DNA of 64,000 nucleotides from Flavobacteriales bacterium (GTDB lineage: Bacteria > Bacteroidota > Bacteroidia > Flavobacteriales_D > Sanyastnellaceae): positions 1-64,000 of the forward strand of contig JADKIZ010000002.1 of NCBI GenBank assembly GCA_016722445.1, read 5' to 3'. The number at the start of each line of letters is the position of its first letter. The stretch's first letter is position 1. The notes below the pieces were generated by a model that was not told the origin of the DNA, did not search any database, and saw only the letters and a list, made by a program, of their open reading frames with translations. Shown piece after piece: positions 1-8,283 of this stretch. A program made the position numbers and the translations under genes.

Positions 1-183
1 TCCGTTAAAGGAACAGATATCTTCACATTCACAGACCGTGAGGGAAATTTCAAATTAGAAAATCTTCCTGTTGGTCAATACGAACTTGAGTTTACCCTCG
101 TTTCTTTCAGTCCACAAAGAGTTCAATTGAATCCAACCAATGTTGATGGCAATCAAGTCGTGATTTCACTTGATCCTCGATGA
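1..183 (+). CDS. C-terminal end of a carboxypeptidase-regulatory-like domain protein (partial)
   Basis: An open frame runs in from the left edge and stops at 181-183. The visible 60 residues read as the end of a CarboxypepD_reg-like beta-sandwich: a TDREGNFKLENLPVGQYELEF-type stretch, meaning a D-x-G-x-F turn followed by L-P-x-G-x-Y, then a closing beta strand and a short tail ending LDPR. In Bacteroidota this domain usually sits at the N terminus of TonB-dependent receptors, but here it is at the C terminus, so the protein is probably an exported or surface protein with the domain last. The rest lies outside the window, so its function cannot be named. Confidence 0.6.
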   Translation, partial: SVKGTDIFTFTDREGNFKLENLPVGQYELEFTLVSFSPQRVQLNPTNVDGNQVVISLDPR

Positions 184-295
184 TCGACGGAATTACGTAA
201 CATTACCGTAACAATCAATTTTTTGTACCGTATTGTTTTTCAGCACATTAAAAAAACTTAACATTGAAATCCAAACTTCTTTATTAAGTCAACGT

Positions 296-303
296 TATGT
301 TTG
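296..303 (+). promoter_or_regulatory. Putative -7 element (TATGTTTG) upstream of the MORN-repeat gene
   Basis: The octamer matches the Bacteroidota -7 consensus TAnnTTTG exactly and lies 40 bases before the ATG at 343. No TTG/TTTG -33 element is present at the usual 19-20 base spacing, so the call rests on one box. The leader that follows holds a short GCGGT/ACCGC hairpin. Confidence 0.35.
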
Positions 304-342
304 TGTTGGCGGTAGATCACCGCAACATAAAACTGACATGAT

Positions 343-795
343 ATGAAATACGCAACCATACTTCTTGCTGTTCTTCTCTCCACTTCAACATTCGCTCAAA
401 GCCATGAATCCGGCGGATTGTATTACGATCAGGATCAAAATCTTTATAATGGCGAAATCAAAACAACGACCAATGACGGCCTCACAATGGTTGCTCAGGT
501 TTTTGAAGGACAATTACATGGCGATGTAAAATATTTTGCCGTTGAAGGATGGCTCACAGAAACCGGCCATTATAACATGGGTAAAAAAGAAGGCAAGTGG
601 CAGTCATACAATGCGCAATCTATCATCACCGGTGAGGCTTACTATCACAATGGCTTGAAAGATGGCATCTGGACTGTTTGGGATGATCAAGGTGTAAAGC
701 GTTATCACATGGTATACTCTATGGGTAAGAAAGTAGATGTATGGAAGATGTGGGATGAAAACTCAAATCTTGTCAGCGAGCGCAAATACGAATAA
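343..795 (+). CDS. Exported MORN-repeat (YwqK-like) protein
   Basis: A 150-residue protein. Residues 1-18 form a Sec signal peptide ending FAQ. The rest consists of repeated short beta-hairpin units of the type G-x-W-x-x-Y/W and G-x-x-x-G-x-W (GKKEGKWQSY, GLKDGIWTVW, GKKVDVWKMW), the pattern of the MORN_2/YwqK antitoxin-component family. Proteins of this kind are common in Bacteroidota and seem to be envelope-associated; the name antitoxin comes from Bacillus YwqK and is not evidence of a toxin pair here. No toxin gene is adjacent. It stands alone on the plus strand with its own likely promoter. Family assignment is fairly secure, role unknown. Confidence 0.7.
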   Translation: MKYATILLAVLLSTSTFAQSHESGGLYYDQDQNLYNGEIKTTTNDGLTMVAQVFEGQLHGDVKYFAVEGWLTETGHYNMGKKEGKWQSYNAQSIITGEAYYHNGLKDGIWTVWDDQGVKRYHMVYSMGKKVDVWKMWDENSNLVSERKYE

Positions 796-934
796 TACAC
801 GTCGCCATCGCCGCAGTATCAATTTCCAAACATACAAATCGTGATGTACTAAGAAATTCGGATCTTGGTAACTCGGATACTTTCAAAATTCCATTGCATT
901 TCTGATCGTAAGAATCACTTCGTAAAATCAGCAC

Positions 935-1960
935 TTACGCATTCCATTTATCCATCAGATCATCTAGCTTCTGACGAATTTCGTGATCATTTCTAATCAG
1001 GAAAGGGCCATCTAGGTCGGCCCATTTGCAATACGGAGCGATCCATTCACCCGCATTGCAGCCAACTGAAGATTCACTCATACAACCCACCATCACGGGT
1101 ATTCCATGATTCGACGCTTTTTCCAACAATGTCATTGCTGGTGTAAGTCCACCACATTTTTGAAGTTTTAGGTTGATGGCGTTAAAAGCCCCAGAAATGC
1201 GAGAAAAATCAGAAGGTAGTTGCAATGCCTCGTCAGCCATGATGGTCATGGCTGATTCCTCCACCAAACGTTTGGTGAGTAAGACATCATCCTTTTTGAA
1301 TGGCTGTTCAATAAAAAGACAACCTTCACTTTTCAACCAATTCGTTTTACTCAATGACAAATCAAAATCTGACCAGGCTTGATTTGCATCCACTGCAAAT
1401 GGAAATTGTCCAATCCTCAAATAGTCCTCAATCATTCGTTCATCACATTCACCATCCAATTTGAGTTTGATATGATTGAATCCGTTTTCCACAGCAAAAT
1501 CAAATTTTCGTCGCAGCGTTTCGGTATCGCTAACGTCAATGGTAAAAAAATGCGGAGTCAAATTTTGCTTCGTTGAAAGAGATAACGCATCACCAACAGA
1601 TTCCTCATGAACAGACGCGTAAAGTTGCCACAACGCCATATCGAGTGCCGCTTTCGCTGGCATATATCCGGCAAATTTTTGATCCAATTGATCAAAGACT
1701 TTAGGCGGATACAATGGCCAACTGAGTTCCTGCACTTCGGGTAAATGAAAAAATTGCAAAGTTGACTCGATGGATTCCTGAAGATATGGCGGTAAAGTAG
1801 CTTCACCAATTCCGATGTGACCATTCCATTCAAGCAAAATGAATACAGCGTCGGTACCAGTTCTGGTGCCATGCGCGATATGGAAAGGAAATCTAAACTC
1901 CAGTCTGTCAACGAGAGTTTTTATCCTGATTCTTTCTGCCATAAATTCAAAAAAACTCAA
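935..1960 (-). CDS. Enolase-superfamily dipeptide epimerase (L-Ala-D/L-Glu epimerase-like)
   Basis: This 341-residue enzyme has the full muconate-lactonising layout: capping domain to about residue 125, then the barrel. The K-x-K acid/base pair is K165/K167 (in HIKLKLDG), the metal ligands are D191 (FAVDANQAW), E218 (FIEQP) and D243 (MADEA), and the second catalytic lysine is K265 (INLKLQKCGG). The C-terminal MVGCMSESSVG is typical of dipeptide epimerases, which recycle cell-wall dipeptides. Exact substrate cannot be told from motifs. The ATG at 1960 overlaps the stop of the upstream pyrophosphohydrolase by four bases (ATGA), suggesting coupling; M7 is an alternative start that fits family N termini slightly better. 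Confidence 0.85.
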   Translation of the reverse strand: MSFFEFMAERIRIKTLVDRLEFRFPFHIAHGTRTGTDAVFILLEWNGHIGIGEATLPPYLQESIESTLQFFHLPEVQELSWPLYPPKVFDQLDQKFAGYMPAKAALDMALWQLYASVHEESVGDALSLSTKQNLTPHFFTIDVSDTETLRRKFDFAVENGFNHIKLKLDGECDERMIEDYLRIGQFPFAVDANQAWSDFDLSLSKTNWLKSEGCLFIEQPFKKDDVLLTKRLVEESAMTIMADEALQLPSDFSRISGAFNAINLKLQKCGGLTPAMTLLEKASNHGIPVMVGCMSESSVGCNAGEWIAPYCKWADLDGPFLIRNDHEIRQKLDDLMDKWNA

Positions 1961-2379
1961 TGCATGGAAGCCAATACACCGGCGATGTCCGGTTTAAAAT
2001 ATTGACTGCTTTTCATCACCTTTCCGTCTTCGCGATAGATTGGTTTTCCGTCTTCATCCAGCTTACTCATATTACTTCGTTGAATTTCCTCGAAAACTTC
2101 GGCCATTTTATCTTGAAGTCCGTGAGCATTGATGGTGCCACAGAGAATGTAAAGCATATCGCCCAATGCATCGGCAATTTCAACAATATCGCCGCGCTTT
2201 GCTGCCTCGAGGTATTCTTCATTTTCTTCCTTCATGAGATTAAACCTGAGCATCATTTCCTTTTCAGATAATTCTCCTGTCATTTCATGACGGACAGGTA
2301 AGGCAAAAGCTTCATGAAACTCTTTCACGAAGTTGATGGTTTGTTCGAGGGTGAGCGATGTTTTGACTTCTTGTGACAT
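1957..2379 (-). CDS. MazG/HisE-like nucleoside triphosphate pyrophosphohydrolase
   Basis: A 140-residue all-alpha protein. The central segment KEENEEYLEAAKRGD followed by EIADALGDMLYILCG is the EExxE plus ExxD metal-binding pattern of the all-alpha NTP pyrophosphohydrolase superfamily (MazG, dUTPase-2, PRA-PH). Members hydrolyse NTPs to NMP and pyrophosphate, often to clear non-canonical nucleotides; the substrate is not predictable here. It is the first gene of a two-gene minus-strand unit with the epimerase, joined by an ATGA overlap. Length fits small single-domain members rather than full MazG. Confidence 0.8.
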   Translation of the reverse strand: MSQEVKTSLTLEQTINFVKEFHEAFALPVRHEMTGELSEKEMMLRFNLMKEENEEYLEAAKRGDIVEIADALGDMLYILCGTINAHGLQDKMAEVFEEIQRSNMSKLDEDGKPIYREDGKVMKSSQYFKPDIAGVLASMH

Positions 2380-2476
2380 GGTTCTTGGAATTACGATTCA
2401 AAGAGATACTGAACACAGGCTAAATCCAAGTTGAAACGATAGGAATTACCCACACATTACTAACCATCATTCCAAT

Positions 2477-2510
2477 AAGTAACAACGCCCCGATTGGGGC
2501 GTTGTTACTT
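2477..2510. terminator. Perfect 15-bp hairpin, probable bidirectional terminator
   Basis: Arms at 2477-2491 and 2496-2510 are perfectly complementary around a GATT loop, with a GC-rich core (CGCCCC/GGGGCG) near the loop and A/T-rich bases at the foot. No long T tract follows on either strand. It lies between the tRNA-Ala and the pyrophosphohydrolase gene, so termination of minus-strand transcription from the tRNA side is the simplest role. Confidence 0.55.
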
Positions 2511-2550
2511 TCCTTAACCATAACCAAAGCCGCTTACATGACTATACAGC

Positions 2551-2564
2551 TTCTGTATACAGAA
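2551..2564. promoter_or_regulatory. 14-bp perfect palindrome, operator-like
   Basis: TTCTGTATACAGAA reads the same on both strands. The heptamer TATACAG at its right also occurs 13 bases earlier (2544-2550), so the site is both a palindrome and part of a short direct repeat. It sits in the non-coding stretch upstream of the pyrophosphohydrolase gene. It resembles a dimeric repressor site in form only; no regulator can be assigned. Confidence 0.25.
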
Positions 2565-2588
2565 CTGCAAAAGTCTGCTTTTGGTTGC

Positions 2589-2705
2589 TTATAACTTGCA
2601 AAAAACTGTTGAAATAATCTTTTCTTCATAGTGCTCAAGCCAAACTTTCTGGGAATCAAATAGCTGGGGAGATGTTAAGTCTGAATGAACCACATCCTCG
2701 GACAT
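2589..2705 (-). CDS. Possible 38-residue small protein or gene remnant
   Basis: An ATG-started frame gives a peptide beginning MSEDVVHSDLTSPQLF and ending in FCKL. The same frame stays open for about 14 codons further upstream with equally protein-like composition, so this may be the tail of a decayed larger gene. No family is recognised and no ribosome-binding site is visible. The rest of the 2380-2870 interval shows only the hairpin and palindrome listed separately. Confidence 0.25.
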   Translation of the reverse strand: MSEDVVHSDLTSPQLFDSQKVWLEHYEEKIISTVFCKL

Positions 2706-2870
2706 AATCTTGAATTGAATAGGTTCAATTGCAGGAAGATTGGAAGAAAATCAAGAAAGAAATTGGAGAACAGTCGTCCGATTTTTAAGGAAAGCTATTG
2801 TAAGAAATTCTGATTAGACTTTCCCCGGAGAGAATGTTATCCCAGTGCAACCGGGATAAACACTCCGAGG

Positions 2871-2944
<74 letters not shown>

Positions 2945-2985
2945 AAAATTGCAGATTTGGCCATTCCATCACCAAATTGCAGGCG

Positions 2986-2993
2986 CAAATATA
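2986..2993 (-). promoter_or_regulatory. -7 element (TATATTTG) of the tRNA-Ala gene
   Basis: On the minus strand TATATTTG, a perfect TAnnTTTG match, lies 41 bases before the tRNA 5' end and is followed by CGCC. The same dodecamer TATATTTGCGCC occurs upstream of tRNA-Lys at 53.45 kb, which supports both calls. I do not see a clear -33 box here. Confidence 0.5.
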
Positions 2994-3015
2994 GACATGT
3001 ATTTCATCCATCACT

Positions 3016-3282
3016 ATGCGATTTTGCATCAAAATTAAAGGCCGGGTTCAAGGGGTTTACTTCCGAAAATTCGCGCAGGAAAAGGTTGTATCCCTTGGCC
3101 TGACGGGATTTGTACGCAATGAACCGGACGGATCAGTGTACACAGAAGCGCAAGGATTGGCAGATCAGTTGGAGATGTTTGCGGATTGGTGTGGAGAGGG
3201 TTCTCCCATGTCTAAAGTCACTTCCATCGAAGTCAGCATGAAAAATGATGAACCTTCTGAATGTTTTGAAATTAGGAAGTGA
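3016..3282 (+). CDS. acyP: Acylphosphatase
   Basis: An 88-residue cytosolic protein of standard family length. The acyl-phosphate binding loop is GRVQGVYFR (residues 9-17) with catalytic R17, and the second signature GFVRNEPDGSV carries the catalytic N35. Acylphosphatases hydrolyse the carboxyl-phosphate bond of acyl phosphates; the physiological target is usually unknown. The ATG at 3016 places the first beta strand correctly. It is a single gene, convergent with the membrane protein ending at 3324; its start lies 23 bases beyond the divergent tRNA promoter element. Confidence 0.93.
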   Translation: MRFCIKIKGRVQGVYFRKFAQEKVVSLGLTGFVRNEPDGSVYTEAQGLADQLEMFADWCGEGSPMSKVTSIEVSMKNDEPSECFEIRK

Positions 3283-3323
3283 TTTATAACTAGTCTGCCG
3301 CAATGAAGTCAAATTCTTTGCAT

Positions 3324-4763
3324 TTATTGAGAAGGCATCATATTCTGAAACAATAAAAAATCTCCATTCTCATGAATGATTTTCATGGTGCTGTCTTGAA
3401 GGAGTTTTGATTTTATTTCCTCGAAACTTGTCGCATTTAACGGATAGGTTTCAATACCTTTTATATGCAACAAAACATATTCAGCCTTCTGGTAGTTTGG
3501 GAAAAGATAAACTTTTTGTCGGTCCGATAGATGAGGCGCTAAAGGCGTAGTACAACATAATACTGCATCATTTGGAATGAAAGAAATCACCTTCCCGAAA
3601 TCCTCGTGATTGAATAAAGAGGTAAAGTGTTCCTTTTTGAAAATATTTGATTTCGCCGTTCTGCCGATGACTCCTCGCCATGACATGAACAAGGCCAATA
3701 TCACAGACACCACTAGAAAGGTCAATCCAACTTTCGAATTTGTTCTTTTCTTAAAAAAAGCGATAGCCGCAAGAACAATGATCGGAACAAACTCCAAGGA
3801 ATAATGACCATTGATATCCCAAAGCAAAGAATTGGAAGAAAGGAATTTTTGTGCGAGGACAGGAATGATCAATACCAAAAACCGGGGCACCAGCAAAACG
3901 AATACACCACCGGATAACAAAAGCCACCAATACGTTGTGATTTTTGTTTTGGCAAGATTCCCATCTGTATCTTCATAAAACAACCGGATCACTTTCAAAG
4001 GCGATTTGATCATTTGAATAAAAGCCTCACCGAAGTTGTTGCCGAAAGCGTGATAAAATCCCTCAACATTGGGAAGATGACCAGCACACTGAACTGGCAT
4101 CAAAAAAAATAAAACGATGGTTACCCATATCGCAGAAAGTGCAGCAAACATAAGAGAGATACGTTTAAATTGTCGTTCCACATCGCTTGTAATGGTCAAC
4201 AATAGAAACAGGAAAAACAAAAGAATGCCTGAATTCTCTTTACACAACAAGGCCAATAAAAACACGACCGACATCTGCCACCACTTTTTAGAGAAGAAAT
4301 AGAAAACGATGACAGGCACTAAAGATGAAGCAATCACATTCGTATGGAAATCGAAAGACAATGAGCCATAGATGCCCCAAATACTCAGAAATAAACAGGC
4401 AAAGGTCAAAGACCATTTCAAATCATATCCTTTCAGCAATGCGAGACGATAAACGAACAAAGCCCCTATCAGCAAGAAAAAAATCTGAATTACAAGCAAT
4501 GCATACGATCCGAACAAAACATACAAAGGAGACAGCAAAGCAATGATTGGTGAAAAATGATCACAGAGATATTTTGATTCGCTTCCATCTATACTTTGTG
4601 TAAACAAGGCCTCATCACCATGTGAGAATGAAAACATGGCTTGATTAAACATACCATAATCCAACGCCGATGTGCGGAAATTGTAATGATTAGGTATGCT
4701 GATGAGGGAGAAGATCAGAAAACCGATCAACATGACAATTGTTATTGCACGATGGCGCTTCAC
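3324..4763 (-). CDS. DUF2079-family polytopic membrane protein
   Basis: A 479-residue integral membrane protein with about ten hydrophobic segments. Its N-terminal part (N-F-R-T-S-A-L-D-Y-G-M-F-N-Q, then C-D-H-F-S-P-I) is the signature of DUF2079, a family resembling GT-C glycosyltransferases, with acidic residues in the first external loop. The C-terminal 100 residues are a soluble domain. Activity is unknown; the family likeness suggests polyprenyl-linked sugar transfer. The start is GTG at 4763, overlapping the TGA of the upstream membrane gene as GTGA, so the two are likely translated together. Confidence 0.75.
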   Translation of the reverse strand: MKRHRAITIVMLIGFLIFSLISIPNHYNFRTSALDYGMFNQAMFSFSHGDEALFTQSIDGSESKYLCDHFSPIIALLSPLYVLFGSYALLVIQIFFLLIGALFVYRLALLKGYDLKWSLTFACLFLSIWGIYGSLSFDFHTNVIASSLVPVIVFYFFSKKWWQMSVVFLLALLCKENSGILLFFLFLLLTITSDVERQFKRISLMFAALSAIWVTIVLFFLMPVQCAGHLPNVEGFYHAFGNNFGEAFIQMIKSPLKVIRLFYEDTDGNLAKTKITTYWWLLLSGGVFVLLVPRFLVLIIPVLAQKFLSSNSLLWDINGHYSLEFVPIIVLAAIAFFKKRTNSKVGLTFLVVSVILALFMSWRGVIGRTAKSNIFKKEHFTSLFNHEDFGKVISFIPNDAVLCCTTPLAPHLSDRQKVYLFPNYQKAEYVLLHIKGIETYPLNATSFEEIKSKLLQDSTMKIIHENGDFLLFQNMMPSQ

Positions 4764-5993
4764 TTCCTTACGATATTATTTATGCGAGCCATCCACCTTT
4801 CAATAAAACCAAAGCGTAAAAAAATCTGTATTGCCACTAATATCGGAACCACAAACCATGCGAGTCTCACATATTTCAAACTAAAAACCGACCAGCCAGG
4901 GAAACCACCAATAAATCAAGCAATAAGTATAAAAGCAGCGTTTTGATATGTAAAAACTTCAAAAATCAGCGATACGACAAAGAAACTTACTGCTCCAACC
5001 CATATCAATTTTCTGTGAATCATACCAAGCTGCAAACGCTTCAATTCGATCATGGCAGTCCAAACAAAGGGGGTAGCCAAAACGAATCTATTGATGCTAA
5101 AAAGTGATCCACCTCTAAAAAATAGAACGAACCATCCTGTGCCAGCGAGATAAATCAGCGAATAAGAGAGAGCTCTGCTTACCGATTTTCCTGATTTAAA
5201 TTTAAGAAGGAAGAAATAAATCAAAAGAGCTGTGCTAAACATGCACACCCAAAATGCAAATGCATCTATCCAAATCACCTGTGGTGCGCTCCATGTTGAT
5301 AGAGGAAATTCAGGCCATCTCAATCTGTTTCCCCAATCAGATTGCGCTTGAAAAAAATCAAACCAATTTCCGGTGGCTTGTTTTTGAATCCAAAAAACAA
5401 GAAAATTACCTGACAATACTGCGACCAAGGAAAAAGTAAGTTGACGAATCTTGTATTGAAGTTGTTCGGAATTCAAATATTCCACCAAAAATATCGCGGG
5501 CAAAAAAACAGCAACGGTTGGCTTTGTTAAGGACATTAGAAAAAGCATCAATACTGCAAGGTTTAGATTTTTTCTATTTTAATGCTAAAAGAAAAAGTAC
5601 AGAAATGAGATAAAGAAGTGCTTCCGAATATGGCAGAATCATAAACAGTAACGAAGGAAAACCAATACCAAGTAGAACTTCCATTTTGGTGGCTGCATAG
5701 TGTTTGAACAAAATCACTGCAGCAGTAACGAAAATGAAAAAATTCAATCCAGAAATCAATGCAGGACTTAGTTGCAATATCTTCCAGAAATAAGGGAAAA
5801 GAGGAAAGAATGCGCAAGTGGATGAATTGTAACCATCATGTACGATTGAATACACGTGTTTAGCATCCCATATCAGAAAATCGAATGCAGCCCAATATTC
5901 TTGCATCGAGAACCAATTGATACAAGCCCAAATCGCACCGAATAACAGTAGAAAGTATCCGACAACCCATTTGATATAATGTGATGTCTGCAA
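4760..5993 (-). pseudogene. PIG-V-like membrane mannosyltransferase, broken by a frameshift and an in-frame TGA
   Basis: Three open pieces form one about 410-residue polytopic protein. The N-terminal part has W42-D43 in IWDAKHVYSI, a G-Y pair and A-F-F-P-L-F-P at 61-67, the hallmark of the PIG-V/Mannosyl_trans2 family, which transfers sugars from polyprenyl donors. The first piece stops at TAG 5574-5576; removing one base there (near 5576) gives a smooth join LALK-RKNLNLAVLM. The second piece stops at TGA 4916-4918, yet the same frame continues for 51 codons as a convincing membrane C terminus ending INNIVRK, whose stop overlaps the DUF2079 start. Start is TTG at 5993, just after the preceding gene. 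Two independent lesions make true decay likely. Confidence 0.7.
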
Positions 5994-5995
5994 TT

Positions 5996-7434
5996 TCAGT
6001 TTTTCAATAATGTTTGACTATAAATGTCACCATTTTCAGTGACCCATTTCACAATGTATAATCCAACCGGCAGTCCTTTTTGAGACAAACTAGATTGCTT
6101 ATTAACTCCTACAATGCCAGCACATAATTGACCCTGGCAATTATAAAGTTCAACCCGAAGCAGATTATCCAGACCGGAATATTCCCAACTTTCGATGGCG
6201 CTTCGCCAATGGTTATTTTTCATTTCAACTTCCGGCTCTATTGAAACTGAAAAACAAGTTTGGTGCAAAATATCAAGTGTGTAGTCCGCCACAGTAACCG
6301 GATTTTCAAATTTAACCAAATAAACATCCTTCGTATTGCCAGTGCTGTATGACTCACTATATCCCGCAAACAAGATCGCGTCATTACTATCTACAATAAG
6401 ACTGCGACCATCTTCATCATATTCACCACCAAAGCTTGCACCTGTGATCCAATTTCCATCTAGTGAATATCTTGCAAAGTATGCTCCGTAGCCACACGCA
6501 CCAAAGTCTGTCGTATTTCCAAGTAAATAGAAATAATTACTGCCTTCAGCAATTGAGGTGCCTGTGAAATTGTTGGTGTTCTGATCAAAAAACAGAGCGC
6601 CATCTATATAATATTTTCCGACAAAAGCATTTTCTGCATCGGTTGTAGTAGCATATTCACCAGTAAGTAGTAATGTTCCATCAGCTGATTTTGCCAAAGA
6701 ATTACACTGGCCATTCGGATATGTGTAAATAACTTTTCCCAATAGTAAACTGCATTAACATTCATTGAAATAACCCATGGTGGTGAATTGCCATCTTCTT
6801 GCTCAGAATAACCGCCTAGGCAATACGTCGTATCATTAAAGATCAACAAAGACGTAAAAGCATCATCACCGATATCACCAAAAGTACGTTGTTCAATCAT
6901 ATTCCCATCCGAATCCATTCTCACAAGCCACGCATCTCTGTCACCACTTCCAAAGCTATAAGTGCTTCCACAAAATAAATAGTCGCTATTGGAATCCGTT
7001 TGAATTTTCGAAGCAAAATCCCAATCCTCACCACCAAACGTCTTCTGCCAAATGATATCTCCTACTGCATTTATTTTAATAACAATCGCATCATATCCTC
7101 CGGCTCCCAATCCATTGGTATATCCACAAATGACAAAGTTCCCTTCGGAATCTTGAGTAATTCCAAATCCTCTATCGATTTGAGATGTACCCAGAACTTT
7201 GTTCCACATACAATTCAAATCATTGCTCATTCTAAGAACATAGATGTTGGAATTATTCTGTACATCACTGCCTGTTGTTCCCACCACGATATATCCGCCT
7301 TCGGCACATTCAATGATTTGACTTGCTTCTTCGCCATACTCACCGCCATAAGTTCTGACAATGGCGGTATCTTGAGCAATCACTCCAATAGATATCATCA
7401 CATAACTAATCAAGAAAAAAATCAAACTTTTCAT
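5996..7434 (-). CDS. Secreted beta-propeller-like protein with T9SS sorting domain (frameshifted)
   Basis: Joined length is about 479 residues. A signal peptide ends at GVIAQ; then come repeated units of about 50 residues with G-Y-x-V-V/I-G and W-x-K-x-x-G motifs (for example GGYIVVGTT, WQKTFGGEDWDF, GNFVICGYT), a bladed repeat pattern seen in many exported Bacteroidota proteins. The final 80 residues look like a Por-type C-terminal domain (VELYNCQGQL, GLPVGLYIVKW, SQTLLKN), which directs type IX secretion. The frame breaks in a four-T run at 6734-6737 (plus strand); adding one base gives YYWEK-VIYTYPNGQ. Either a consensus error or a recent mutation. Function unknown. Confidence 0.75.
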
Positions 7435-7478
7435 AAACCTTTGTGATTTAATTCCTGCACAAAAAAATATTCATGCAA

Positions 7479-8283
7479 TTACATTATCGCCTCTCTTATC
7501 TTCACCAATCTCTCGAGCATTCCCTCGAGTAAATCGAGTCGGAGCATATTTGCGCCATCACTTTTTGCAACTGCTGGATTGGGGTGTGTTTCAATGAACA
7601 AACCATCGGCACCCACAGCAATCGCAGCCTTTGCAATAGTCTCTATCATATCCGGCCGACCACCTGTGACTCCGCTTGATTGATTGGGTTGCTGTAAACT
7701 ATGCGTGCAGTCCATGATCGCAGGAGCGAATTGACGCATCACAGGAATACCTCTGAAGTCCACCACCAAATCTTGATATCCGAAAGTGGTACCGCGCTCT
7801 GTGAGCCAAACATTGTTGTTTCCTGTTTCTTTCACTTTGCGCACGGCGTGTTCCATACTTTCAGGAGATAGAAATTGTCCCTTCTTGATGTTCACGAACT
7901 TTCCTGTTTCACCTGCAGCTTGCAACAAATCCGTTTGCCGACATAGAAATGCCGGAATCTGTAAAACATCCACATACTGAGCCGCAAGCGCCGCTTCTCC
8001 GGATGTATGAATATCCGTTACTACCGGAACATCAAAGCGTTGTTTCACTTTGGCGAGAATTTCAAGCGCGTTTTCATCGCCAATCCCAGTAAAACTATCA
8101 CTGCGTGAACGATTCGCTTTACGGTATGATGATTTAAACACGAAAGGAATTTGCAATTTGTTTGTGATGTCAAATACCCTTTCAGCAACTTCCATCACCA
8201 AAGCTTCACTCTCGACAACACATGGTCCTGCGAGTAAGAAGAATTGGCCGCTTTCCTATATTTCTCTGATGTGGAAAATTCAT
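7479..8283 (-). CDS. kdsA: 3-deoxy-D-manno-octulosonate 8-phosphate synthase (frameshifted near N terminus)
   Basis: KdsA condenses phosphoenolpyruvate with arabinose 5-phosphate for lipopolysaccharide Kdo. Visible signatures are AGPCVVES, FKSSYRKANRSR, VVTDIHT, DCTHSLQQP and THPNPAVAKSDGANML. The Cys in AGPC places it with the metal-dependent KdsA class (Asn in the E. coli type). The first 11 codons from ATG 8283 (overlapping the upstream stop as ATGA) are in another frame; one base too many near 8248-8256 separates them from GQFFLLAGPC. Removing it yields 267 residues, normal for the family. As Kdo synthesis is normally essential in Gram-negative bacteria, an error in the assembled sequence is more likely than inactivation. 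Confidence 0.9.

Noticed and set aside
4916..4918. Recoding of TGA as a sense codon
   Set aside because: TGA ends many intact genes in the window, for example in the ATGA overlaps, and only one gene shows an internal TGA.
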